Below, piece by piece: positions 8,430 through 15,878 of a stretch of DNA of 64,000 nucleotides. Origin of the DNA: Flexivirga aerilata. Lineage in GTDB: Bacteria > Actinomycetota > Actinomycetes > Actinomycetales > Dermatophilaceae. Both the position numbers and the translations under genes were made by a program. The stretch is from NCBI RefSeq assembly GCF_013002715.1, contig NZ_JABENB010000002.1:248001-312000 (forward strand), read 5' to 3'. The notes under the pieces were generated by a model, which saw only the letters and a program-made list of their open reading frames with translations, did no database searches and was not told the DNA's origin. Numbering within the stretch: position 1 is the first letter of the stretch; the number at the start of each line of letters is the position of its first letter.

Positions 8430-9323
8430 GTGCCCGCGATGTCGAGGACCGACGGGTCCGCGTTGCCCACCGTCGGGGTGGCGATGCTCCACATGGGGGA
8501 CCGGCCGGCGGAGCTGGCGCGGGCCCTGGAGACCCTGCGCGCCCAGGAGGGCGTCGCACTCGACGTCGTGATCGTCGGAAACGGCTGGGAACCGGTCGGA
8601 TTGCCGGACTGGGTGCGCACCGTGCACCTCCCGGAGAACGTCGGCATCCCCGAGGGCCGCAACGTCGCGGCGCGCGAGGCGCGCGGCGAGCTCATCTACT
8701 TCTACGACGACGACGCGGCGCTGCCGACCACCGACGTGCTCGCCCGGCTGGCCGCCGTCATCCTCTCCGACGACGAGGTCGCGGTCGCGCAGCCGCGCGG
8801 GGCCGACCCGGACGGCAAGCCGTCGCCGCGGCGCTGGGTGCCCCGCTTCGACGTGCGCGACGGTGGCAAGGCCGGTCCGGCGACGTGGTTCTGGGAGGCG
8901 GTCTTCATGATCCGCCGCACCGCCTTCGAGCAGGTGGGCGGTTGGCCCGGCCGGTTCTTCTTCGGCCACGAGGGGATCGACCTCGCCTGGCGCCTGGTCG
9001 ACGCCGGATGGCGGATCGAATACGTGCCGTCGATCGTCGTGCACCATCCCGCGACCAGCGCGGCACGGCACGCGATCTACTACCGCACCAACGCCCGCAA
9101 CCGGGTCTGGGTCGCGCGCCGCAACCTGCCGGCGCCCCTCGTGCCGGTCTACCTCGGCGCCTGGACCGCGGTCACCCTCGCCCGGGTGCACGACCCGGAG
9201 GCGCTCAAGGTGTGGTTCAAGGGCTTCGCCGAGGGTGTGCGCACCGACGCCGGGGAGCGCCGGCCGATGTCCTGGCGCACCGTGGGGCGGCTGACCCGGG
9301 CCGGCCGGCCGCCGGTGATCTGA
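8430..9323 (+). CDS. GT2-family glycosyltransferase
   Basis: A protein of 297 aa from GTG 8430, with GGAG 6 nt upstream. GT-A family 2: PTVGVAMLHMGDRPAELARA at the start, DVVIVGNGWEP, NVGIPEGRNVAAREARGE, the metal site YFYDDDAALP, and the acceptor region HEGIDLAWRLVDAGWRIEYV. No membrane anchor is visible. It resembles rhamnosyl/galactofuranosyl-type transferases of cell-wall glycans, but the specificity cannot be read. One nucleotide separates its stop from the sialyltransferase-like gene, so the two are co-translated. Confidence 0.85.
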   Translation: MPAMSRTDGSALPTVGVAMLHMGDRPAELARALETLRAQEGVALDVVIVGNGWEPVGLPDWVRTVHLPENVGIPEGRNVAAREARGELIYFYDDDAALPTTDVLARLAAVILSDDEVAVAQPRGADPDGKPSPRRWVPRFDVRDGGKAGPATWFWEAVFMIRRTAFEQVGGWPGRFFFGHEGIDLAWRLVDAGWRIEYVPSIVVHHPATSAARHAIYYRTNARNRVWVARRNLPAPLVPVYLGAWTAVTLARVHDPEALKVWFKGFAEGVRTDAGERRPMSWRTVGRLTRAGRPPVI

Positions 9324-9324
9324 G

Positions 9325-10275
9325 GTGCAGGTCGTCGTCACGGGAGTGCGCAGCCGCACCCACCTGATCCACCTGGCCGCCTACCTGCGTGACCTGCTCT
9401 CCCGCGGCGAGCGGCTCACCGTCACCTACCTCGGCGGCGGCACTTTCCTGGGGCACGCATCGGTGACCGAGACCGACGTCCGCCGCCTGCTGCCCGACGA
9501 CCCCGCGCTGCAGGTGCGTTTCGTGAGCGGGCTCGCCGAGCTCGCCGCCGTCCCCGGCGACGTGACCTACCTGTCCGTCGGCGCCCCCGGCATCAAACCG
9601 TGGATTGCGTTGCGGCGAGCCGACATTCGCCGTCGCGTGACGACCGTCGTCACCGACGAGGGCATCGGCACCTATGGCGATTGGCGCACCCGCCGCGACG
9701 CGTGGCGGCGCCAGGGCGTGCGCGAACCGTGGACCACCACCCGCGCGCTCGCCATCGAGGGCGCGGTGCGCGGCCTGACCACCACCCGCTTCCCGATGTA
9801 TGACGAGAGCCGCGATTTCGCGCTGCACCCGGGGATCGCCGCGGAGTTCCGGCGGCACAGCGGGGACGCCGCACCGGACCCGGCGGACGGGCGCGTGGTC
9901 TTCCTCGGGTCGCCGTGGGTCGAGATCGGTGCGTTGACGCCGCAGGCCTACCTCGCGCACGTCGACGGCATCGCGCGCCGGGTCGCCGCCGACGGCGGGC
10001 GCCTCGTCATACGGCCCCATCCGGCGGAGGACCCGGCCCGCTACGCCGGGCGTGAGGTGATCGCGGGTGACCTGCCTGCCGAGCTCGACCCGCAGGTGGT
10101 TGGCGCCTCGGCCGTGATCGGGGGCGCGAGCACCGCGCTGCTCAACCTGGCCGCGCTGCACGGCATGCCGGCGACGAGGGTGCTCACCCCCGGCCTGGAG
10201 CACCTGGAGAGCGAGCTGGGGGAGCGGCAGCGGGCTCTGCTGGACCGTTACCTGCGGCCGCCGGCCGGGGGCTAG
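9325..10275 (+). CDS. (Poly)sialyltransferase-family glycosyltransferase, candidate nonulosonate transferase
   Basis: A protein of 316 aa from GTG 9325. It carries the three signatures of bacterial sialyl/polysialyltransferases (GT38/GT52-like): the D/E-D/E-G motif in VVTDEGIGTYGDW, the HP motif in LVIRPHPAED, and the S/T-S/T motif in IGGASTALLN. In those families these residues bind CMP-nonulosonate. With pseI 6 kb away, the likely donor is CMP-pseudaminic acid or a relative, and the acceptor a wall glycan. It follows the GT2 gene by 1 nt. The family call is from motifs only; no alignment was made. Confidence 0.75.
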   Translation: MQVVVTGVRSRTHLIHLAAYLRDLLSRGERLTVTYLGGGTFLGHASVTETDVRRLLPDDPALQVRFVSGLAELAAVPGDVTYLSVGAPGIKPWIALRRADIRRRVTTVVTDEGIGTYGDWRTRRDAWRRQGVREPWTTTRALAIEGAVRGLTTTRFPMYDESRDFALHPGIAAEFRRHSGDAAPDPADGRVVFLGSPWVEIGALTPQAYLAHVDGIARRVAADGGRLVIRPHPAEDPARYAGREVIAGDLPAELDPQVVGASAVIGGASTALLNLAALHGMPATRVLTPGLEHLESELGERQRALLDRYLRPPAGG

Positions 10276-10321
10276 GGGGCTCGGGTCCGCCTACCTGCCG
10301 GCACCGGTCGGTGTCGCCGGT

Positions 10322-10327
10322 TAGAGT
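10322..10327 (+). promoter_or_regulatory. -10 box TAGAGT, leaderless start
   Basis: TAGAGT followed by 7 nt and GTG 10335, indicating a leaderless mRNA for the next gene. Confidence 0.6.
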
Positions 10328-10334
10328 CGATCCT

Positions 10335-11084
10335 GTGAAGGTCCCGTCCACGGCAGCAGCTCGCATCTCCGGCTCACCCAGCGTGCAACGCGCAGTGGAC
10401 CGTGCCCGGCAGGCGGCACGCGACACCGCGTCCCGGCTGCCGCATCCGGCCGACCAGAAGGTGTCGCTGCGGGCCACCGACTTCACCGGCATCCGCACCA
10501 CCGGGCTGTTGCTCGACGGTGCCGAGGCCCGGCTCGCGCGCAAGGCCGCTCGCCGCCTGGGCCTGCCGCGCACCCTCGACGACACCAGCGCCTGGGCGGC
10601 GTTCGGCGCGCTCGCGGCGCTGCTGCGCATCGTCGACGACGGCAGCCGCCGCTCGGTGGTCGTCGACACCGCCGGCCCACGGTCGGTCTTCACCCGCTGG
10701 GCGACCAAGATCGGCTTCGCACCGGTGCACGTCGACGTGATGCGCGCCGAGGTGGTCGGCACCGACGTCGACCCCGGCTCGGTCGACCTCGTCGTGCGGC
10801 TGCACCCGCACTCCAGCGACCCGCAGACGGTCGACGAGGATCTCGCCCGCGGCGCGTCCGCGCTGCGGCGCGGCGGGCTGATCATCGTCACGCTCCGTCT
10901 CGGCACCGACGATGCGGGTGGTGTCGGGGTGGCCGACCTGCGCTCGCTCATCGCCCGCGCCGACGAGCAGGGGCTGTCCCTGATCGGCGACATCCCGCTG
11001 GAGGAGGGCCGTCAGGCCCGCGCGGTCGCAGAGGGCGAGCCCGGCAACTTCGGGCTGGCGCTGCTGACCTTCCGGCGGCGGTGA
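10335..11084 (+). CDS. Hypothetical protein with methyltransferase-like Rossmann core
   Basis: A protein of 249 aa from GTG 10335, the start being set by the TAGAGT box 7 nt upstream. A basic N-terminal helix (SVQRAVDRARQAARDTASRL) precedes an alpha/beta domain with RRSVVVDTAGPRSVFTRWA, VHVDVMRAEVVG, VDLVVRLHPHS and GASALRRGGLIIVTLRLG. That layout is like a class I methyltransferase whose SAM loop has been lost. The function is unknown. It overlaps the downstream DNA glycosylase gene by 4 bp (GTGA), so the two are expressed together. Confidence 0.7.
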   Translation: MKVPSTAAARISGSPSVQRAVDRARQAARDTASRLPHPADQKVSLRATDFTGIRTTGLLLDGAEARLARKAARRLGLPRTLDDTSAWAAFGALAALLRIVDDGSRRSVVVDTAGPRSVFTRWATKIGFAPVHVDVMRAEVVGTDVDPGSVDLVVRLHPHSSDPQTVDEDLARGASALRRGGLIIVTLRLGTDDAGGVGVADLRSLIARADEQGLSLIGDIPLEEGRQARAVAEGEPGNFGLALLTFRRR

Positions 11085-12046
11085 CGGCCCACCCGGCGAC
11101 CGCCGACCACGCTCCGGGCCGGCCCGTGCCGCTCGGGTCAATCCTCGGTGCGCTGCGCCGCGGGGCCGGTGACCCAACCTGGCACCAGGAGCGCCACCAG
11201 CGCCATCAGGGCCACCAGAGCCACGGTGCGATCTGGCGGGCCTCCCGCACACCCGACGGGCCGGTCACCCTGCGGCTGCACCTCGAACCCGCGCAGACCG
11301 GCGACCGGGTGGTCGCCCGGGCGTGGGGGCCGGGCGCGGGATGGGCGCTGCAGGGTCTGCCCGCATTGCTCGGCGCCGACGACGACCCGAGCGGCTTCGC
11401 ACCCCGCGAGGACGTGCTGCGGCGCGCCGCCCACACCCATCGGCACTGGCGGCTCGGCCGCACCCGGCTGGTGCTCGAGGCGCTGGTGCCGGCGATCATC
11501 GAGCAGCGGGTGACCGGCAAGCAGGCGTTCGGCGGCTACCGGCAGCTGGTCCGCAGGTGGGGCGCGGTCGCGCCCGGGCCGCCCGAGGCGATCGCCGCCA
11601 TGCGGCTGATGGTGCCGCCGTCGGTCGAGCAGTGGCGGCGCATCCCGTCCTGGGAGTGGCTGCGGGCCGGCGTCGACGCCCAGCGCGCGGACACCATCGC
11701 GCGCGTGCTGCAGGTCGCGCCCCGGCTCGAGGAATGCTCGGCGTTGCCGTGCGAAAACGCTTGGCAACGCTTGCGATCGGTGCGCGGCGTGGGCGTGTGG
11801 ACGGCGGCCGAGACGATGCAGCGAGCGTGCGGTGACGCCGACGCCGTCAGCTTCGGCGACTATCACGTCGCCAAGGACATCGGCCACGCACTCACCGGGT
11901 CACCCGTCGACGACGAGCAGCTGGAGCGCCTGCTGCGGCCCTATGCCGGGCACCGCTTCCGCGTGCAGTTCCTGGTGACCGCCCAGCGTCTCGGGCCGGC
12001 GCGTCGTGGCGCGCGGCTCGCCATACCGACGCACCTGCCGGGGTAG
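11081..12046 (+). CDS. HhH-GPD DNA glycosylase, AlkA-like 3-methyladenine glycosylase
   Basis: A protein of 321 aa. It probably excises alkylated or oxidised bases to start base-excision repair. HhH-GPD core: LVPAIIEQRVTGKQAFGGY, the hairpin LRSVRGVGVWTAAE and the catalytic Asp in VSFGDYHVAKDIG, the layout of AlkA-type enzymes. The conserved FeS cysteines of MutY/Nth are absent. Residues 35-48 contain a His-rich run (HQERHQRHQGHQSHG) encoded by short repeats, in the N-terminal domain. The GTG start overlaps the upstream stop by 4 bp. Confidence 0.85.
   Translation: MTAHPATADHAPGRPVPLGSILGALRRGAGDPTWHQERHQRHQGHQSHGAIWRASRTPDGPVTLRLHLEPAQTGDRVVARAWGPGAGWALQGLPALLGADDDPSGFAPREDVLRRAAHTHRHWRLGRTRLVLEALVPAIIEQRVTGKQAFGGYRQLVRRWGAVAPGPPEAIAAMRLMVPPSVEQWRRIPSWEWLRAGVDAQRADTIARVLQVAPRLEECSALPCENAWQRLRSVRGVGVWTAAETMQRACGDADAVSFGDYHVAKDIGHALTGSPVDDEQLERLLRPYAGHRFRVQFLVTAQRLGPARRGARLAIPTHLPG
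11183..11218 (+). repeat. 9-bp-spaced CACCAG repeats coding a His/Gln-rich run
   Basis: CACCAG or CATCAG occurs at 11183, 11195, 11204 and 11213, coding HQ each time inside the AlkA-like gene. The frame is preserved. Confidence 0.7.
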
Positions 12047-12075
12047 TCGGGCCGTGTTTTGGGAGAGCCCGTCGG

Positions 12076-13344
12076 TCAGAGGCCAGTGTCGGTGGGGCGC
12101 GGGTAGGTCCGCAGGAACTTGCGCACGTGGTTGGTCGTCATCGCCAGCACGCTGGCGCGCCGCTGGGGTGAGCCGTCCGCCGGGTTGGCGAGCGGGTGCG
12201 CGACCCGCCCCTGCCGCATGAGCCGCACCACCCGCGAACGCAGTGCCCGCTCGGGCAGGTAGCGCAGCAGGAGCAGCCGCGGCACCACGCTGTAGACGAG
12301 GTGCGCGGTCGCGCGCTCCTGCGGCACCGACCGCCCCGCGACCAGGTCCTCGACCGGGAAGCGGGCGACGTTGTGGCCGGCGGCGGTGACGTAGTAGTTG
12401 TTGCGGCCGATGCGCGGGTTGACCTCGAAGAAGACCAGCTCACCGGTGCGCGGGTCCTGCTTGAAGTCGAAGTTGGCGAAGCCGAAGTAGTCGGCCGCGT
12501 CGAGGAAGCGGGCGGCCGGCTCCATCGCCTCGGTGAAGTCGCCGGTGAGGATCGCGGCCGGGATGCCGAGCGCGTCCGGGGTGTGCTCCTGCAGCAGCAC
12601 CCGGCCGGTCGCGAGCAGCGTGACCTCGCCGTGGCTGTCGCGGTATGCCGTCAGCGAGCCGAGCTGCGGCTCGCCGCCGGGCACGAACTCCTGCAGCAGG
12701 AACGTCCCGGCATACCCCGCCGCCCGGAGGCGGAGCAGGACGATCTCGAGCTCCGCGCGGCCCGCGAAGTGGTGCACCTTCTGCTTCCCGACGAAGTCGA
12801 CCGCGTGGTAGTCGGCGCTCGAGGCCGGCTTGCCGATCAACGGGTAGCGCAGCGGCACGTCGAGTGCGGCGACGGCCGCGTCGTCGTCGAGGTCGGGCAG
12901 GTGCACCGCGACCGTGCGCGGGGTGGCGATGCCGAGCTTCTCGCACAACGCTGCGAAGCGCTCCTTGTCGGAGACGGCGTCGAAGGTCTCCGGCGACGGG
13001 AGCACCAGGCGGTAGTGCGGCTCCAGCTGCTCCCGGTGCGCGGAGAGGGTCCGCACGAACCAGTCGGCGTTGGTCATGAGCAGGCGGATGCGGCCCGGGT
13101 GCTGCTGGGCGAGCTCGACGAGGGTCTGCACCAGCACGGTCTCGTCGGCGATGCCGCGCTGGACGAGGACGTCGGCGATCCGGGTGTCGATGAAGGGCGA
13201 CGGTTCGACGGAGCTGATGGCGACGCCGCGCACGCCGTACTCCTCGTGGAAGGCGCGCAAGAGTGCGTAGGCGCCGATGTCGCCGCCGACGACGACGGGC
13301 AGCAGGGCGGACGGATCGAAGTCGTGACGGTCGGCTTCGGGCAT
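12076..13344 (-). CDS. ATP-grasp carboxylate-amine ligase
   Basis: A protein of 422 aa. The N-terminal pre-ATP-grasp domain begins LLPVVVGGDIGAYALLRAFH. The ATP-grasp fold follows, with YPLIGKPASSADYH, FLLQEFVPGGEPQLGSL and the metal-binding FANFDFKQDPRTGELVFFEVNPR. The family joins a carboxylate to an amine through an acyl-phosphate. D-aspartate ligase (Aslfm-type) members build peptidoglycan cross-bridges, which is one plausible role, but other amide ligases look the same. The ATG 13344 is leaderless: TAACAT lies 7 nt upstream and covers the stop codon of fbiB. Confidence 0.82.
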   Translation of the reverse strand: MPEADRHDFDPSALLPVVVGGDIGAYALLRAFHEEYGVRGVAISSVEPSPFIDTRIADVLVQRGIADETVLVQTLVELAQQHPGRIRLLMTNADWFVRTLSAHREQLEPHYRLVLPSPETFDAVSDKERFAALCEKLGIATPRTVAVHLPDLDDDAAVAALDVPLRYPLIGKPASSADYHAVDFVGKQKVHHFAGRAELEIVLLRLRAAGYAGTFLLQEFVPGGEPQLGSLTAYRDSHGEVTLLATGRVLLQEHTPDALGIPAAILTGDFTEAMEPAARFLDAADYFGFANFDFKQDPRTGELVFFEVNPRIGRNNYYVTAAGHNVARFPVEDLVAGRSVPQERATAHLVYSVVPRLLLLRYLPERALRSRVVRLMRQGRVAHPLANPADGSPQRRASVLAMTTNHVRKFLRTYPRPTDTGL

Positions 13345-13351
13345 GGCTGCG

Positions 13352-13357
13352 ATGTTA
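13352..13357 (-). promoter_or_regulatory. -10 box TAACAT, leaderless start for the ATP-grasp gene
   Basis: TAACAT followed by 7 nt and ATG 13344. The box overlaps the fbiB TAA stop, so the ATP-grasp gene has its own promoter despite following fbiB by 10 bp. Confidence 0.6.
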
Positions 13358-14410
13358 GCCAGGCGCCCCGCCCGGATCGGACACGGTCACCCGCACCCCG
13401 GCGCCGTCCCGCGCTGACCGCGCGTCCAGTCGTTCGCCGGCGAGCGCGACCTCCAGCCGAGCCCAGGCGCGACCGAGAGCCACCGCGTCGTCGCTCGAAA
13501 GTTGTATGACGACAGCGGTTTTCGACGCGCTCACGATCTGCGGGTCGGCGGCGTCACCGGCCGCCAGTGCGACGCGGGCGGCTCGTGCGACGCGCTCGGC
13601 GAGCGGCTCGGGGTGCACCGACTCGATGCCGACAGCCTCCGACTCGGCGGTGCCGGGAGCGACGCCGAGCGCCGCGCGCACGGCCTCGGCGCGGCCCATC
13701 CCGAACCAGTCGCCGGGGCCGGTGCGGACCAGCTCGGCGGCACCCTCCGTGCTCGGGCCGACCAGGGCGTCCAGGCCGCGCACGAGGGCCACCGGCACCC
13801 GCTCGAGCTTGCCCTTGACCAGGTCGGCGGCGGCGGCGATCTCGTCGGCCAGGTTGCGCAGGGTGACCGCCAGGTCGCGGCCGTGGGTGTCCGGCAGGCC
13901 GCGCAGGTCGTCGAACGGCGCGAGGTGGGACAGCCCGAGCGCGAAGTCGGTGACGCCCGCGCGCCACGGGCGCCCCGAGGTGTCGCTGAGCACCACCCCG
14001 ATCGGCGGCGCAGGGTCGCCCCATGCGCCCCGGAGGGCGACGCGGATGTCGTCCGCGGCCCGGTCCGGGTCGTGCGGCAGCAACAGGATGCGTTCGTCCT
14101 GCGCGTTGGAGGCGTCGATGCCGGCGCCCGCCATGACCGGGCCGGCCGCGGAAACGACCACGCGAGTAGGGGATCCGGTGGTGGCGCGCTCGCTGACGAC
14201 GCCGACCGACTCCTGCAGCACCAGGGCCGGTCGCGCGGCCGGATCGGCATACAGCCCGAGCGCCTTGGAGACGATCTTGCTGGTGACCACGACCACGTCG
14301 CCGGTCTCGAGGGTCATCCCGGCGGCGCGCAGCGCGGTCGCGATCAGGCTGCCGAGGTCGTCGCCGGCCTGCACCTCGGGCATGCCCGGCACGGGCACGA
14401 TCGAGATCAC
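13355..14410 (-). CDS. fbiB: Coenzyme F420-0:L-glutamate ligase
   Basis: A protein of 351 aa. It adds glutamate residues to F420-0 with GTP. CofE/FbiB ligase domain in residues ~1-250: LETGDVVVVTSKIVSKALG, VSAAGPVMAGAGIDASN, LSDTSGRPWRAGVTDFALG, DTHGRDLAVTLRNLADEIAAA and VALVRGLD. Mycobacterial FbiB (~450 aa) carries a C-terminal nitroreductase-like domain for dehydro-F420 reduction; here only ~100 residues follow the ligase, too few for a full one. GTG 14410 overlaps the fbiA stop by 4 bp. Confidence 0.88.
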   Translation of the reverse strand: MISIVPVPGMPEVQAGDDLGSLIATALRAAGMTLETGDVVVVTSKIVSKALGLYADPAARPALVLQESVGVVSERATTGSPTRVVVSAAGPVMAGAGIDASNAQDERILLLPHDPDRAADDIRVALRGAWGDPAPPIGVVLSDTSGRPWRAGVTDFALGLSHLAPFDDLRGLPDTHGRDLAVTLRNLADEIAAAADLVKGKLERVPVALVRGLDALVGPSTEGAAELVRTGPGDWFGMGRAEAVRAALGVAPGTAESEAVGIESVHPEPLAERVARAARVALAAGDAADPQIVSASKTAVVIQLSSDDAVALGRAWARLEVALAGERLDARSARDGAGVRVTVSDPGGAPG

Positions 14411-15375
14411 GAGCGCAATGAAAGGCCGAGATCGACTGTGGAAGCTGCGATTTCGGCTGCGGCGTCGATGTCGGTCATCAGCAGCGGCACGGCGTCGACG
14501 GCGATCGAGGCACCGGCCATGCTGGCTTCGTCGGCCTTGTCCACCAGCCAGCCGTCGAGGAAGTCGGCGTAGAGACCGGCGACCCCGTCCGGCGTGACCG
14601 GGATGCCGATCGCGGTGAGGCAGGCGTCGGCGTGACCGCGCACCGGTGCGCCGCCGACCAGGGGCGAGACGCCGACCACCGGCGCCTTGGTGCCGCGGAG
14701 CGCGTCGCGCACGCCGGGCACCGACAGGATGATGCCGATCGAGACGACCGGGTTGCTCGGCGGCAGGATCACCAGGTCGGCGCCGCGGATGGCGTCGAGC
14801 ACCCCCGGCGCGGCGGCCGCCTGGTTCATGCCCGCGACCACGAAGCGCTGCGCCGGCAACGACGCCTGATGGCGAACCCACCACTCCTGGAAGTGAATTG
14901 CCCGCTGCTCGCCGTCCTCCTCGACCACCACGTGGGTCTCGACGGGGGTGTCGGTCATCGGCAGCAGCGTCACGCCCTGCTCGGGCAGGCCCCACCGGGT
15001 CGCGAGGCGCTCGACGACGCCGCTGAGCGGGACGCCCTGGCCGAGCCACTGGCTGCGCACGATGTGCGTGCCGAAGTCGCGGTCGCCGAGCCCGAACCAC
15101 TGCGGCGTGGCGCCGTATGCCGCGAGTTCGCCTTGTACGACGAAGGATTCGTCGGCGCGGCCCCAGCCCTGCCCCTCGTGGACGCCGCCGCCGAGCGTGT
15201 AGAGCAGCGTGTCGAGGTCGGGGCAGACCCGCAGTCCGAAGAGGGTGATGTCGTCGCCGGTGTTGCCGATGACCGTCAGCGTGTGCGGCCCGTCGTCGCG
15301 GGTCTGCAGGTGCTGCAGGAGGCCGCGCAGGAAGCGTGCTCCGCCGACTCCGCCGGCCAGTGCGGTGATGCGCAT
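14407..15375 (-). CDS. fbiA: 2-phospho-L-lactate (or phosphoenolpyruvate) transferase, F420 biosynthesis
   Basis: A protein of 322 aa, full length for CofD/FbiA. It transfers a phospho-lactyl or enolpyruvyl group to the deazaflavin Fo, giving (dehydro-)F420-0. Motifs: ITALAGGVGGARFLRGLL at the N-terminus, VIGNTGDDITLFGLRVCPDLD, LGDRDFGTHIVRS and ILPPSNPVVSIGIIL. It forms an operon with fbiB and is divergent from whiB, as in mycobacteria. The ATG 15375 has no clear ribosome site; a weak CACCAT box 6 nt upstream would fit a leaderless start. Confidence 0.92.
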   Translation of the reverse strand: MRITALAGGVGGARFLRGLLQHLQTRDDGPHTLTVIGNTGDDITLFGLRVCPDLDTLLYTLGGGVHEGQGWGRADESFVVQGELAAYGATPQWFGLGDRDFGTHIVRSQWLGQGVPLSGVVERLATRWGLPEQGVTLLPMTDTPVETHVVVEEDGEQRAIHFQEWWVRHQASLPAQRFVVAGMNQAAAAPGVLDAIRGADLVILPPSNPVVSIGIILSVPGVRDALRGTKAPVVGVSPLVGGAPVRGHADACLTAIGIPVTPDGVAGLYADFLDGWLVDKADEASMAGASIAVDAVPLLMTDIDAAAEIAASTVDLGLSLRS

Positions 15376-15478
15376 TCGTTCATGGTGTCACGCACGCACC
15401 GTCCATCCCGAGGCAGGCCGGACCGTGCAACGCACTCGCGTGTGTCGCGAAAATCGTTGGGGCGGCAAGGACCCGGGC

Positions 15479-15509
15479 TTGACGGATCGTAATGACACGC
15501 GTGTAATTA
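15479..15509 (+). promoter_or_regulatory. Candidate SigA-type promoter of whiB
   Basis: TTGACG at 15479-15484 and TAATTA at 15504-15509, 19 nt apart (18 if GTAATT is used), lie 37 nt before the whiB start. This is the clearest -35/-10 pair in the fbiA-whiB gap. Confidence 0.45.
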
Positions 15510-15546
15510 GGCCCGTCAACGTCAGCAGGACTTTTCAGGAGGAGCC

Positions 15547-15825
15547 GTGCAGGAGTTCACTCTTTTGACCTTGCACGAAGGGCTCGAAGCAGACGAGGAG
15601 TTGACGGAGCTCTCGTGGCAGGAGCGCGCGCTGTGCGCGCAGACCGACCCCGAGGCTTTCTTCCCCGAGAAGGGCGGATCCACCCGCGAGGCCAAGAAGG
15701 TCTGCGTCGGGTGTGAGGTCAAGGCCGAGTGCCTCGAGTACGCCCTCGCGAACGACGAGCGCTTCGGCATCTGGGGCGGCCTGTCCGAGCGAGAGCGTCG
15801 CAAGTTGAAGAAGCGGGCGGTCTGA
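15547..15825 (+). CDS. whiB2: WhiB-family iron-sulfur transcription factor, WhiB2/WhmD type
   Basis: A protein of 92 aa. GTG 15547 is preceded by AGGAGGAG. Four [4Fe-4S] ligands: Cys30, Cys53, Cys56 and Cys62 (CVGCEVKAEC). The G(I/V)WGG turn follows at 74-78, and a basic C-terminus RERRKLKK gives DNA contact. WhiB2 controls septation and cell division in mycobacteria and Streptomyces. The neighbours (fbiA, DUF3499, manB) are those of Rv3260c, which supports the subfamily. In this genome it is followed directly by a giant glycosyltransferase gene. Confidence 0.9.
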   Translation: MQEFTLLTLHEGLEADEELTELSWQERALCAQTDPEAFFPEKGGSTREAKKVCVGCEVKAECLEYALANDERFGIWGGLSERERRKLKKRAV

Positions 15826-15878
15826 CCACGACCCAAGCCCGGCTCACCCGGTACTCAGCCGAGCTGGACCGTGCCGGG

